From 20CM-2-65-7 sp963830455 (GTDB lineage: Bacteria > Gemmatimonadota > Gemmatimonadetes > Gemmatimonadales > GWC2-71-9): a stretch of 64,000 bases of DNA. Below are positions 1-9,053 of this stretch, piece by piece (the stretch's first letter is position 1; each line of letters opens with the position of its first letter). Under the pieces are notes generated by a model, which saw nothing but the letters and a program-made list of their open reading frames with translations, searched no databases and was not told the origin of the DNA. The stretch is taken from contig CAWHMT010000004.1 in NCBI GenBank assembly GCA_963830455.1, forward strand, positions 310,001-374,000, given 5' to 3'. A program made the position numbers and the translations under genes.

Positions 1-1632
1 ACCGCCCTCGAGCAACGCTTCAAGGATCTCGAGACGTTCGAGCGCAGTCACCGCCGCCGCTGGGCCATCGCCGCGGCGCTGTTCGTCCTCGGCACGCTCG
101 GCAATCTGTCCGGCACGACTCCAACCCGGCTTGGGACGATCGTGCTGGTCGCCGGCGCCGCGGCGGTGCTCAACGCCATCGTCGGCATGATCAACGAGCG
201 CGGTTGGTATCGCTGGTGGTTCATCTACATGCTGGCGATGCTCGACGTCGCGCTCGTCACGGTGCTGGTCCTGTGGTTCGGACACGGCGGTGTCGTCGCC
301 GCGTTGTTCATCGCTGTCCTCCCCTATGCCTTCGATCAGGGTCAAGCCGTCGGCGACTTTCTCGTGCTCTTTGGCTCACTTGCGTACCTGCTCGCGAGCT
401 GGGCGCACGGCCAGCTGTACCCGGGCAAATCCGGACTCGATGCCGCCGCGTATCTCGAGACCGGCCTGTTCATCGCCGTCGCAATGACGCTCAAGCGCAT
501 TCCCGCGACCCTGATACAACGCATTCGACGCGCGCGCGGGGTGATGGGGGAAGCCGAACAGGGGTTTCTTGCCGTGCGCGCGGCCGCGGCCGAAGCGGAC
601 GAGCTCGGGTTCTTGGAGAAGAGCTTCAACCGCATGCTCGAGGGAATCGGCGCGACCATCTCGACGGTGCAGCGCGAGGCCGACGAGGTCGCCGCCTTTG
701 CCGAGGAGCTGGCCGCCGCGGCCGAGCAGCTGCATGCCACGACGGAGTCGCTGACCGAGACGTCGCACGGACTCGCGGGCGACCTCGGCCGCCAGCGCGA
801 CCTGGCGGATAGCGCGCGTGGAGAAAGCGCCAAGGCGGCGGATCAGGCCGAGTCACTGCGCGTGCGCGCGGAGCTGATGCAAGTGGACGCCTCGCGGCTG
901 GTGGGCGCGGCGGAGCGGGGTCGAGAGCGCGTCGCGCGTGCCAGCGCCACGTTGCGAGCCGTGGGTGAAGAGGTGCGCGCCACCGCGTCTACCGTTGCCG
1001 GATTGTCGGGCATGTCGGAACGCATCGGCGTGTTCGCACAGACGATCGCGCGCATCGCGCGTCAGACGCACCTGCTCGCGCTGAACGCGGCGATCGAGGC
1101 GGTGCGCGCCGAAGAGCACGGCGAGGGCTTTGCGGTCGTCGCCGACGAAGTGCGCACGCTGGCGGCCGAGGCAGGGAAGTCGGCGCGAGAGGTTGCTGAG
1201 CTGGTGAGCGAGCTGCGGTCGGGGATCGACGCGGCCGCGCGGGCGATGCAGTCGGGCGAATCGAAGGTGCGTGACATCGGCGCGGTCGCCGCCGAGGCCG
1301 ACGCAGCGCTGCAGGAGCTGCATCAGGGGGTGCAGCTCATGGGCGACCTCGTCAACGCGACCGTGGACGTCTCCCGTAGCCAGGCCCAGCGGCTCGCCGA
1401 GCTTGCACAATCGCTACACCAAGTGGCCAGTATCTCGACAGCGTCCTCGGATAGCGCCAATGCTACGGCTGCGGCGACTGAAGCGCAGATCACGGCAATG
1501 GGGGAATTGACCGCGACATCGCAGCAGCTGGCACAGCTGGCCGAGCGGCTGCGCGGCGGCATCACCCGCTTTTCGGTGCTGGGACGCGAGCAAGCCACGC
1601 GCGATCAGCAAGTCACACCAGCCGCGGACTGA
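1..1632 (+). CDS. Methyl-accepting chemotaxis protein, 5' end outside window
   Basis: The frame is open from the first base, so the N-terminus lies upstream; the GTG at 142 is only an internal candidate. The visible protein starts with several hydrophobic helices (membrane-embedded sensor part), followed by a long alanine-rich coiled coil. The conserved signalling hairpin is clear at about 1072-1190: LALNAAIEAVRAEEHGEGFA followed by VVADEVRTLAAEAG. This is the region that binds CheW and CheA in the family. No periplasmic ligand domain is seen, so the sensor is probably within the membrane. The gene converges with the AraC gene with a 1-base gap. Family assignment is very sure; the ligand is unknown. 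Confidence 0.93.
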   Translation, partial: TALEQRFKDLETFERSHRRRWAIAAALFVLGTLGNLSGTTPTRLGTIVLVAGAAAVLNAIVGMINERGWYRWWFIYMLAMLDVALVTVLVLWFGHGGVVAALFIAVLPYAFDQGQAVGDFLVLFGSLAYLLASWAHGQLYPGKSGLDAAAYLETGLFIAVAMTLKRIPATLIQRIRRARGVMGEAEQGFLAVRAAAAEADELGFLEKSFNRMLEGIGATISTVQREADEVAAFAEELAAAAEQLHATTESLTETSHGLAGDLGRQRDLADSARGESAKAADQAESLRVRAELMQVDASRLVGAAERGRERVARASATLRAVGEEVRATASTVAGLSGMSERIGVFAQTIARIARQTHLLALNAAIEAVRAEEHGEGFAVVADEVRTLAAEAGKSAREVAELVSELRSGIDAAARAMQSGESKVRDIGAVAAEADAALQELHQGVQLMGDLVNATVDVSRSQAQRLAELAQSLHQVASISTASSDSANATAAATEAQITAMGELTATSQQLAQLAERLRGGITRFSVLGREQATRDQQVTPAAD

Positions 1633-1633
1633 C

Positions 1634-2497
1634 TCACCCCGCCCAGGAAGCCACAGGAACGCTCGGGCCTTGGTCCCAGGATCCCGCGTTGAAGGGGTGA
1701 AACGCTCGCAGGGCTTCCCGGTACGGGGTGATGAGCAGATCGACGTAGCGTACCAACGCGACATCGAAGGGAAAACGGCGCCGAAACTCTCCCGCGGTTA
1801 CTCCCAGCACCGCGCGCAGGTGTCTGCCGAAGCTCTGCGGCGAAGAGTAGTCCATGCGGTACGCGACATCCGACACCGACAGACCTGGGTTTTGGAACAG
1901 GAACGACGCATGCAGCAGCCGCATGCCGGCGAGGTAGCTCTTTGGAGAAGGAACACGGGCGCGGTGAAACCGCGACATCAGCGTGCTCGGTCGCACGCGC
2001 AGGTGTCGCGCGAGCCCACGCACGGTCGTCAGGGCCGGAGCCAGCCGTGCTACCGCTTCAAAAAACAGTCGCGATTCTGGCGAGCACTCACCCAGCGCCG
2101 GTATGAGGCGCGCCAGGATTTGTGCCGCGACCGGCGAAGCAGGATGGCCCACGAGATCACGCAGCCGCCGCCACCCTTCCGGCTCGGTGCAATCGACCGC
2201 GTTGCGCACACCGGTGGCGCCGAGGCGCAGCAGGGTCTCCGTCGCCTCGCGATCGTGGCGCGACACGAGCGCGACGGCGGGGATCGCGGGGAATTCACGC
2301 ACGAAGCGCGCGACGCCGGGGAGCGCCTCACCGTGGCAGCGATGAACGGAGATGACCACGGCATCCACGCGCCGGCGGCGCGCGACGTACAATGCTTCGC
2401 GGAGCGAATCCGCGTGCAGCGTATCGAAGCAACCGTCACCCGCGGCATCGATGCGGGGACGTTCTGGTGGGGGAAGAACCGTGCACACGGTGACCAT
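1634..2497 (-). CDS. AraC-family transcriptional regulator with receiver-like N-terminus
   Basis: A 287-residue protein. The C-terminal ~90 residues form an AraC double helix-turn-helix: LARHLRVRPSTLMSRFHRAR, then LSVSDVAYRMDYSSPQSFGR and an RAVLGVTAGEFRR end. The N-terminal ~110 residues have alternating hydrophobic strands and helices like a response-regulator receiver (DAVVISVHR, AVALVSRHDREA), but I cannot point to a confident phospho-acceptor aspartate, so it may be a degenerate receiver. Its target is not evident. It is divergent from the kinase operon that starts at 2699, with about 200 bases between them that could hold promoters of both; I saw no convincing operator there. Confidence 0.82.
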   Translation of the reverse strand: MVTVCTVLPPPERPRIDAAGDGCFDTLHADSLREALYVARRRRVDAVVISVHRCHGEALPGVARFVREFPAIPAVALVSRHDREATETLLRLGATGVRNAVDCTEPEGWRRLRDLVGHPASPVAAQILARLIPALGECSPESRLFFEAVARLAPALTTVRGLARHLRVRPSTLMSRFHRARVPSPKSYLAGMRLLHASFLFQNPGLSVSDVAYRMDYSSPQSFGRHLRAVLGVTAGEFRRRFPFDVALVRYVDLLITPYREALRAFHPFNAGSWDQGPSVPVASWAG

Positions 2498-2698
2498 GCG
2501 GCCTCATGGTAATCGCGAGGCCTCAACGCCGCGTCACCCCGCCTGCATTAGGGGGGCGCGGTGGACGTGATGCGTTTTGAGGAAACCTCCGCGCACTGGT
2601 ACGCTACCGGCTCACGCTCGCACCGCCAGCATCATGCGCGACTCCTTGTGAACCGGGGACGGGCGTGCGAAGCTACCCGCGCCCCGGAAGGAACGCCC

Positions 2699-3205
2699 AT
2701 GGCCAGCTCGCGACAATGGCTGGTGAGATTCTCGGTTCTCGTCGCCCTGCTGACGATCGCAGGCGCGGTGAGCTTCGTGCGCTATGCCCGGCAGCATCGC
2801 CCTGACCCGCAGCTCTTTGCCGTCGCGCCGTTCGACATCTTCGTCACCGGGCTCGAGCCCTGGCGCGTGCGGCTCGCTGAGGGATTGACCGAGCAACTGG
2901 GCGCCGCGCCACCGTTGCGCGCGGTCCCTCAGGCCGTCGTGCGGGAGCGGTGGCGCGGGCAGTCGCGGCCCGAACTCGCGGCCCTCGATCTTGCGCGACG
3001 CACGAGTGCGGGCTTCGCGGTCTATGGGCGCCTGGACCCAATCGCCGCTCGCAGCGATTCAGTGCGAGTGCAGATGATCGTGGTCGATGCAGGCAGCGGC
3101 CGGGTCGTGGTACGAACCGATCGCCCGTGGCCGGTGGCGGGGCTCGATACGTTGGGGCGCGCGCTCGCTGCGCATGTGCGCCAGGATTATCGTTATCCCG
3201 AGTGA
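2699..3205 (+). CDS. Small membrane-anchored protein with TolB/FlgO-like domain
   Basis: The ATG at 2699 is chosen because GGAAGGAA lies just upstream; the frame is open back to 2561 but that extension is not protein-like. The 168-residue product has one N-terminal hydrophobic helix (WLVRFSVLVALLTIAGAVSF) and then a domain like the one after the kinase domain of the next gene: APFDIF, a LAEGLTEQLG helix, and a VYGRLDP strand. This fold is common in TolB-like N-terminal domains attached to bacterial kinases. It overlaps the kinase gene by four bases (GTGA), so the two are probably co-translated and may interact. Function unknown. Confidence 0.72.
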   Translation: MASSRQWLVRFSVLVALLTIAGAVSFVRYARQHRPDPQLFAVAPFDIFVTGLEPWRVRLAEGLTEQLGAAPPLRAVPQAVVRERWRGQSRPELAALDLARRTSAGFAVYGRLDPIAARSDSVRVQMIVVDAGSGRVVVRTDRPWPVAGLDTLGRALAAHVRQDYRYPE

Positions 3206-5721
3206 CTGATTCGTTTGCAGAATTGAACACCGCGCTCGCCGATCGGTACGTGATCGATCGCGAGCTGGGTCGGGGCGGGATGGCGCTCGTGTACCTGGCG
3301 CGCGACGTCAAACACGAACGGTTCGTCGCGCTCAAGACGCTGCGCCCCGAGATCGCCATGGCGCTGGGACGCGAGCGCTTCCTGCGTGAGATCAAGCTCG
3401 CCGCCGGTCTGCAGCACCCCAACATTCTCCCCGTCTACGATTCAGGCGACGCCGGCGGGACCCTGTACTACGTCATGCCGTTTGTCGAAGGCGAATCGCT
3501 GCGCGACCGGCTCGACCGCGAGCCGCAGCTGCCGGTCGACGACGCGCTGCAGATCACCAAAGAAGTTGCCGAGGCGCTGGCGTACGCGCACAGCCATGAC
3601 GTGGTGCATCGCGACATCAAACCCGAGAACATCATGCTGTCGGGGGGTCACGCGGTCGTCACCGATTTCGGCATCGCACGCGCGGTCAGCGCCGCGGGTG
3701 GCGACAAGTTGACCCAGACCGGGCTCGCGATCGGCACGCCGGTGTACATGCCGCCCGAACAGTCCGCGGGGACAGGGCAGGTGGACCGGCGTAGCGACAT
3801 CTACAGTCTGGCGTGCGTGTTGTACGAGACGCTCGCCGGGCAGCCGCCATTCACCGGGCCGACGGCGCAGGCCATCATGGCGCGGCATTCGCTCGACGCA
3901 GTGCCCCGACTCAAGATCGTACGCGATGCGATTCCGGACGACCTCGAGGCGGTGATCGAGCGCGCCCTCGAGAAGGTGCCGGCCGACCGCTATCAGAGCG
4001 CCACTGATTTCGCCAAGGCGCTCGTCGCGGCAAGCACGGGGCGCGTGTCCCGTGTCCTGCAGCCGCGCCCTGCGCGCCGCCGCTGGCAACCTCCGCTTAT
4101 TGCCGCCGCCAGCGTGGCGGCGATCGCGCTCGCGGGATGGCTCGTCTTCGGCGGCAGCGGTAAGGCCCGGACGCTGTCGAGCGGCGGCGCGCTCGATGCG
4201 AACCGCGTCGCGGTGCTGTACTTCACCGATCTCAGCCGCGACTCCTCGCTGGGCCACGTCGCCTCCGGTCTCACCGAGGGCCTGATCACGGAGCTGCAGA
4301 AAGTGCGCGCCCTCGCGGTTGTATCCGCGAACGGTGTGGCGCCGTTCCGCGGCAAGGAGGACGTCGTGTCGCGCGACAGCATCGCGCGCGCATTGCGAGC
4401 GAGCACGCTCGTTGCGGGCAGCGTCGAGCCGGTTGGCGATCGCGTGCGCGCCACGGTACGGCTGGTGGACGGAACGAGCGGCGCCGACGTCGGCGAGCGG
4501 GTCAGCTTCACGCTCCCTGGTCGGGAGCTGCTGCGCGTGCGCGACTCGGTGATTCAGGAAACCGCACGGCTGCTGCGGGCGCGCGTGGGTGCCGAGGTGC
4601 GACTGCGCGAGCTGCAGGCCGGGACGAGCAGCCCCGACGCGTGGGCGCTGGTGCAGCGCGGCAGTGACGTGCGGCAGCGCGGCGAGCGGGCGTGGTCGGC
4701 GGGTGACGCAGCGGGCGCGCTCGCGGCGGCCCAGCAGGCCGACTCGCTGCTCGACGATGCCGAGCGCGCCGATCCGCGCTGGTCGGACGCGCACGTCCTG
4801 CACGGCTATGTGTCCCTGCTCGCGTCGCGCGCGGGGACGGAACGGAGCGAGCGCGCAACTCGGCTGCGGGACGGCCTCACCCACGCGGCGCAGGCGCTCC
4901 AGATCAACCCCAACGATGCCGCGGCGCTCGGACTGCGCGGCACGCTGCGCTACCAGCTGTGGCGGCTGAATCTCGATTCCGATTCGACGCGGCGCGCGGC
5001 GCTGCTGGACAGCGCGCAGGCCGACCTCGAGGGGGCGGTGCGCGCCGACCCGACGCTCGCGAGCGTCCACGCGGTGCTCAGCGTGCTGCACTATGCGCCG
5101 CCGCGCGAGGACCTCGTGGCGGTGGTCCTCGAAGCGCGCGCGGCCTACGAAGCGGACGCCTATCTGCGTGAGGCTGAGACGGTGCTCGAGCGGCTGTTCT
5201 ACGCATCGTACGATCTCGCGCAGTTTCAGGAAGCCCGCCGCTGGTGCGACGAAGGGGGAAAACGGTTTCCCAACACCGCCCGCTTCATCGATTGCCAGCT
5301 CTGGATGCTGATCACGCCGGGTGCGGGGACCGATCTCGACATCGGGCGCGCGTGGAGTCTCGTGGCGCGGGCCGATTCGCTGACGGCGCCCGCGCAACGC
5401 GCATTTCGCTCGCGGCTGCGGAGCATTCTCGTGGGCGGAGCGATCGGGCGAGCGGGACCGGTTCGTCGCGACAGCGCGGAGCATGTGTTCGCGCGCGCGC
5501 GCACGACGGATCCGGCGATCGACCCCGAGCAGGACCTGCCGGGATACGAAGCGGTCGCCCGGGCGCAGATGGGCGACACCGACGGCGCGATCACCCTGCT
5601 GCGACGCTACGTCGCGACCCATCCGGGGCACTCGTTCGAGCGCGGCGGGTTGCTGCACTGGTGGTGGCGGGGGCTGGAGCAGCATCCGCAGTTCCAGGAG
5701 CTACGTCGCGGCGCACACTGA
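3202..5721 (+). CDS. Membrane Ser/Thr protein kinase with TolB-like and TPR extracellular part
   Basis: GTG at 3202 overlaps the previous stop (GTGA). The 839-residue protein has a Hanks-type kinase domain at about residues 15-270: glycine loop GRGGMALVY, lysine in VALKTL, catalytic HRDIKPEN, DFG in TDFGIA, and GTPVYMPPEQ. A single membrane helix follows at about 294-316, then a TolB/FlgO-like domain (about 330-465) and an alpha-helical TPR-like region to the end. The family autophosphorylates and phosphorylates cytoplasmic partners; the outside half probably senses envelope state. All catalytic residues are present, so it should be active. It is the second gene of an apparent two-gene operon. 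Substrates are unknown. Confidence 0.93.
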   Translation: MTDSFAELNTALADRYVIDRELGRGGMALVYLARDVKHERFVALKTLRPEIAMALGRERFLREIKLAAGLQHPNILPVYDSGDAGGTLYYVMPFVEGESLRDRLDREPQLPVDDALQITKEVAEALAYAHSHDVVHRDIKPENIMLSGGHAVVTDFGIARAVSAAGGDKLTQTGLAIGTPVYMPPEQSAGTGQVDRRSDIYSLACVLYETLAGQPPFTGPTAQAIMARHSLDAVPRLKIVRDAIPDDLEAVIERALEKVPADRYQSATDFAKALVAASTGRVSRVLQPRPARRRWQPPLIAAASVAAIALAGWLVFGGSGKARTLSSGGALDANRVAVLYFTDLSRDSSLGHVASGLTEGLITELQKVRALAVVSANGVAPFRGKEDVVSRDSIARALRASTLVAGSVEPVGDRVRATVRLVDGTSGADVGERVSFTLPGRELLRVRDSVIQETARLLRARVGAEVRLRELQAGTSSPDAWALVQRGSDVRQRGERAWSAGDAAGALAAAQQADSLLDDAERADPRWSDAHVLHGYVSLLASRAGTERSERATRLRDGLTHAAQALQINPNDAAALGLRGTLRYQLWRLNLDSDSTRRAALLDSAQADLEGAVRADPTLASVHAVLSVLHYAPPREDLVAVVLEARAAYEADAYLREAETVLERLFYASYDLAQFQEARRWCDEGGKRFPNTARFIDCQLWMLITPGAGTDLDIGRAWSLVARADSLTAPAQRAFRSRLRSILVGGAIGRAGPVRRDSAEHVFARARTTDPAIDPEQDLPGYEAVARAQMGDTDGAITLLRRYVATHPGHSFERGGLLHWWWRGLEQHPQFQELRRGAH

Positions 5722-5773
5722 AACTGTCGCACGTACACCACAACCCACGCGGCTTCGCTGAATCGCGCTCTGT

Positions 5774-5799
5774 GACGGGCGGCACACATGTTGCCCGTC
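5774..5799 (+). terminator. Possible hairpin after the kinase gene
   Basis: GACGGGC (5774-5780) pairs with GCCCGTC (5793-5799) over a 12-base loop, 50 bases after the kinase stop. There is no run of T after it, so it is a weak terminator candidate at best. Confidence 0.3.
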
Positions 5800-5806
5800 A
5801 GAACAC

Positions 5807-5834
5807 TTGCGGGCTTTCCCTACACGGCTAGAAT
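5807..5834 (+). promoter_or_regulatory. Likely sigma-70 promoter of the lipoprotein gene at 5878
   Basis: TTGCGG (5807-5812) and TAGAAT (5829-5834) are separated by 16 bases and lie about 45 bases before the ATG. The -10 element differs from consensus at one base. The match is unusually AT-rich for this DNA. Confidence 0.5.
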
Positions 5835-5877
5835 CTGCGCCGCGCCCCACCCTGAACCCCGACGTTGGAGCAGCCGC

Positions 5878-8094
5878 ATGAATCGCGCCTATCTCGCTTT
5901 GGCCGTTGTCGGTCTCACCGTTGTCGCATGTCAGGATCAGCAGCCAGCCGCCCCATTCATTCCCGACGGACCCGTTTTCCAGATCAGCGACGGCCATAAC
6001 GGTGGCAATCCGGGGTTCTTCTTCCTTGCACCGATTCGTCGGCTCTCGGACGACGCCTCAGTCCCGAAGACCGGATTCAACCGCGATCTGTCTCCCGTCA
6101 TCGAAGTGTACGAATGCGCCGGGACGAGCGCGCAAGGATGCGTTCTCCCCCTTGGCGCGCTTAAGACTCGTATCACCAAGACGACAGGCACGCCGCTCCT
6201 CAATCGCATCTTGGTCCCCGCACACTTCGACGAGTATGACGCCCTGTGGGACACACGCAACTTGGGTCTGCGGTCCGATCGCACCTATCGCATTCAGGTC
6301 TCAGTGGGGGGGCGCGTCCTCGGATTTGCAGATGTCGACGTCGTCCGCACACTCAAGGAAGCGGCGCGCGTGAATCGCGACGATTTTGTCCCCCTGCTCG
6401 CGAACCTGATCCTGCCCATCCGTTTCTGGGTCGGTAACGGCGCGCTGTGCACCGTGGACGGAGTCCCGTGCTCATCAATCACGATCGACTTGAGTCAGGG
6501 TGGCGGCATCGAATTGGTCACAACGGGCGAACACGCGGAGCACTTCAAAGTCGACATTCCCTCGGGCACTCAGGCAACATTCGGCGGCCAGCCGGTCACC
6601 AATGTGACCTTCAATCTCGAGACGTGCGAGGGCATCGATGTCGACTTACCGACCTTTGGTCCGTGCCTGCGCGTGTCGACCGATTTTGAGGCATCCGGAG
6701 AGGGAGAACTGGAGTTCAGCAAGCCGGTCCTCGTGTCGATGTGCGTCTTGAACGAGGTCTATCACACGCCGGATGAAACACGCCAGGAAGGGTTGATCAC
6801 GCTCCACCAGCAGGATGGCTCGCTGATCCGCGCGCTGCCACACGCCGATCCAGACTGCGGAGAGCTGGGCATGAATCGCAGCGGGTGGGACTGGCTCAAG
6901 AGTCTCGCGGCGCGGTTCCTCGCGCCCACGCCAGCCCATGCAGCGACGCGCCGCGCGATGCTCCACGTCGGGGCCGGCGGGGAGACCGGTGTGGTGGGCG
7001 CCAAGTGCGGGCCGGCGCAAAGTCCGATCCCGGGCATGCAGCTCACGACATCGTGCCCACCGCAGAGTCCCATGTTCCGCACCGGTCCACAGCCCTCGGC
7101 GACGGCAACCGTCACGCTGCCCAAGACGGTCAGCGAATTCCAGTTCGCGCTGCCCGCGAAGATGGATTACCTGAACGGCGATGACGCGAACCGTAGGGCC
7201 CCCGCCGGAACGACGCTGCCCACCGCTGTGAAGGTCACGGACTGGGATGGCGCACCGGTGCACGGCGCGCGGGTCACGTTCACCGAACCGGCGATCGAGG
7301 GTGAGCCCATATTCCTCGGTACAGCGATCAGCGACGAGAACGGGGTTGCCGAGATCCTCTGGACGATCCGCGAGGGCTCCAACACGGCCGTCGCCAGTGG
7401 ACGTGGTATCGCGGCCCAGAACAACTACCCGAACGCGACCGTGAAGCCCTTCATGCCCGATATCTCGCTGCCGACGGACCAGCAAAGGCCCGTGGCGCTG
7501 GGGACCGGCAGGGTCACGTTCCTGGCGACGGGATTCACACCGATGACGCCCCAGCTGGACCAGCAGAACCTCCTCGATGGGGACATCGGCGGTCAGGGTA
7601 TCGGCCGCTTCGATGATGTGAACGGAAATCCCGACCCCGACGGAACGTTTTTCGAGTTCCAGGACGCGCAGACGTTCACCGTCGGCACTTCCGGCCGCCT
7701 GGCACAGATCAAGGTGCCCCTCATCAACCTCCAGGAAGCCACGCTGGATGTTACGCTGCAGATTGTGGCGGTGGTCAACGGCGTGCCCGACGAAACCCAC
7801 AGCCTTGGCGAAGTCGCGATACCGGCGTCGGCGGTTTCTACGAACTTCGCTGACATCGGGAATCCCGCGGCCTGGGCCACGTTCGATTTGACCAGCCTCG
7901 AGATCGACGTTGTCGAGGGCCAGTCGCTCGCATTCATCGTTCGGTCGGCGAGCACGAGCCCCTACTTGTACAACCCCGAGTTCAACTTGGGGTACGCGAT
8001 CGGCGCCGGCTACCGCCGCAACCGTGCGGAAACGACCACCTGGACCAACAATGAGGTTGATTTCGGCTTCCAGACGTTCGTAATCCCGAACTAG
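5878..8094 (+). CDS. Secreted lipoprotein with Ig-like (Big-1-type) region
   Basis: The ATG at 5878 with GGAG about 10 bases upstream gives a typical lipoprotein signal (LALAVVGLTVVAC, lipid-carrying Cys about residue 18). The 738-residue protein is rich in beta-strand. A segment around residues 440-530 (AVKVTDWDGAPVHGARVTF, then DENGVAEILWTIREG) looks like a bacterial Ig-like group 1 domain. The last part (FTVGTSGRLAQIKVPL and following) looks like a jelly-roll or exported beta-sandwich. No catalytic motif is seen, so it is probably a surface or periplasmic structural or binding protein. It has its own likely promoter and a strong terminator, so it is probably monocistronic. Confidence 0.75.
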   Translation: MNRAYLALAVVGLTVVACQDQQPAAPFIPDGPVFQISDGHNGGNPGFFFLAPIRRLSDDASVPKTGFNRDLSPVIEVYECAGTSAQGCVLPLGALKTRITKTTGTPLLNRILVPAHFDEYDALWDTRNLGLRSDRTYRIQVSVGGRVLGFADVDVVRTLKEAARVNRDDFVPLLANLILPIRFWVGNGALCTVDGVPCSSITIDLSQGGGIELVTTGEHAEHFKVDIPSGTQATFGGQPVTNVTFNLETCEGIDVDLPTFGPCLRVSTDFEASGEGELEFSKPVLVSMCVLNEVYHTPDETRQEGLITLHQQDGSLIRALPHADPDCGELGMNRSGWDWLKSLAARFLAPTPAHAATRRAMLHVGAGGETGVVGAKCGPAQSPIPGMQLTTSCPPQSPMFRTGPQPSATATVTLPKTVSEFQFALPAKMDYLNGDDANRRAPAGTTLPTAVKVTDWDGAPVHGARVTFTEPAIEGEPIFLGTAISDENGVAEILWTIREGSNTAVASGRGIAAQNNYPNATVKPFMPDISLPTDQQRPVALGTGRVTFLATGFTPMTPQLDQQNLLDGDIGGQGIGRFDDVNGNPDPDGTFFEFQDAQTFTVGTSGRLAQIKVPLINLQEATLDVTLQIVAVVNGVPDETHSLGEVAIPASAVSTNFADIGNPAAWATFDLTSLEIDVVEGQSLAFIVRSASTSPYLYNPEFNLGYAIGAGYRRNRAETTTWTNNEVDFGFQTFVIPN

Positions 8095-8118
8095 AGGCAG
8101 CCACAGCACCGGCAGAAC

Positions 8119-8153
8119 AGGGCGGCTCGGATGCTGAGCCGCCCTTACTTTTT
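8119..8153 (+). terminator. Rho-independent terminator
   Basis: AGGGCGGCTC (8119-8128) and GAGCCGCCCT (8136-8145) form a perfect 10-bp stem with a 7-base loop, followed by TTACTTTTT. It lies 25 bases after the lipoprotein stop and is the clearest intrinsic terminator in the window. Confidence 0.85.
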
Positions 8154-8180
8154 CTGGGCGCGCGCCGCCTATTGACGTCC

Positions 8181-9032
8181 ATGGCTCGCGATCTGATCGA
8201 GCGGGTGCGCAAGGCACTGGGCGACCGTTACACCGTCATCACGGCGATCGGCCGCGGTGGCAACGCGACGCTGTTCGGCGCGTTCGACCCCCAGGGGCGG
8301 AAGATCGCGATCAAGGTGCTGCACCCGGAGCTGGCGGTCTCGGTCGCCGCCGACCGCTTCCTGCGCGAGATCCGCTACGCATCCCAGCTCAATCACCCGC
8401 ACATCGCGCCGCTGCTCGACTCCGGCGAAACGGACTATCTGCTCTGGTTCGTGATGCCGTTCGTGCCCGGCGAGACCCTGCGGAAAGCGCTGCGCCACAC
8501 GGGGACCCTGCCGATCGACCGCGCGGTCCGGATCGCCACCGAAGTCCTCGAGGCGCTGGGCCACGCGCATGGGCAGAACCTCGCGCACCGCGACATCAAG
8601 CCGGACAACATCGTGCTATCCGAGCCGGACGGTGCCGCCATTCTGGTGGATTTCGGGATCGCGCGCGCGATCGCCAGCTCGGGCGAGGACCGCGTGACGC
8701 GCAGCGGTTTCGTCGTGGGGACGGAGGAGTACATGAGCCCGGAGCAGGCGGGTGGCTCGACCGAAATCGACGGCCGCACCGACCTCTATTCACTCGGCGT
8801 GGTGCTGTTCGAGGCGCTCGCCGGCCGGCCACCGTTCTCCGCAGCGAGCGCGGCCGCCGTGCTGGACATGCAGCAGCACGCGGCGCCCCCGGAGCTACGG
8901 AAACTGCGGCGTGACGTGCCGCGCGCGCTCAGTGACGCCGTGATGAAGTCGCTGGCGAAGGCGCGCGAAGCGCGCTGGCAATCGGCGGCCGACATGCGAC
9001 AGGCCCTGCTCCCCTACGCTGTTGTGACGTAG
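8181..9032 (+). CDS. Soluble Ser/Thr protein kinase (kinase domain only)
   Basis: The ATG at 8181 is preferred; a TTG three codons upstream (8172) is also possible and neither has a clear ribosome site. The 283-residue protein is one Hanks-type kinase domain without membrane helix or sensor: GRGGNATLFG glycine loop, IAIKVL lysine, HRDIKPDN catalytic loop, VDFGIA for DFG, and GTEEYMSPEQ activation segment. The glycine loop has Asn-Ala after GG where Met-Ala or Phe-Gly is usual, but catalytic Lys, Asp and DFG are present. It is probably cytoplasmic and acts downstream of a membrane kinase or on neighbouring regulators. It converges with the gene at 9054. Confidence 0.92.
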   Translation: MARDLIERVRKALGDRYTVITAIGRGGNATLFGAFDPQGRKIAIKVLHPELAVSVAADRFLREIRYASQLNHPHIAPLLDSGETDYLLWFVMPFVPGETLRKALRHTGTLPIDRAVRIATEVLEALGHAHGQNLAHRDIKPDNIVLSEPDGAAILVDFGIARAIASSGEDRVTRSGFVVGTEEYMSPEQAGGSTEIDGRTDLYSLGVVLFEALAGRPPFSAASAAAVLDMQQHAAPPELRKLRRDVPRALSDAVMKSLAKAREARWQSAADMRQALLPYAVVT

Positions 9033-9045
9033 CGAGCAGGGCCTG
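9000..9045. terminator. Hairpin across the kinase stop codon, between convergent genes
   Basis: CAGGCCCTGCTC (9000-9011) pairs perfectly over 12 bases with GAGCAGGGCCTG (9034-9045). The loop contains the last seven kinase codons and its stop. There is no T run, but it sits exactly between two convergent genes and could end transcription from both sides. Confidence 0.5.
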
Positions 9046-9053
9046 CCTCTATT

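Noticed and set aside
3442..5685. 747-codon open frame on the minus strand, antisense to the kinase
   Set aside because: It is a shadow of GC-rich codon bias: Arg/Gly/Ala/His-rich, no motif, and the plus strand holds an intact kinase with all catalytic residues.
6646..8217. 523-codon minus-strand frame antisense to the lipoprotein
   Set aside because: No domain and low-complexity composition; it crosses a clear plus-strand terminator.
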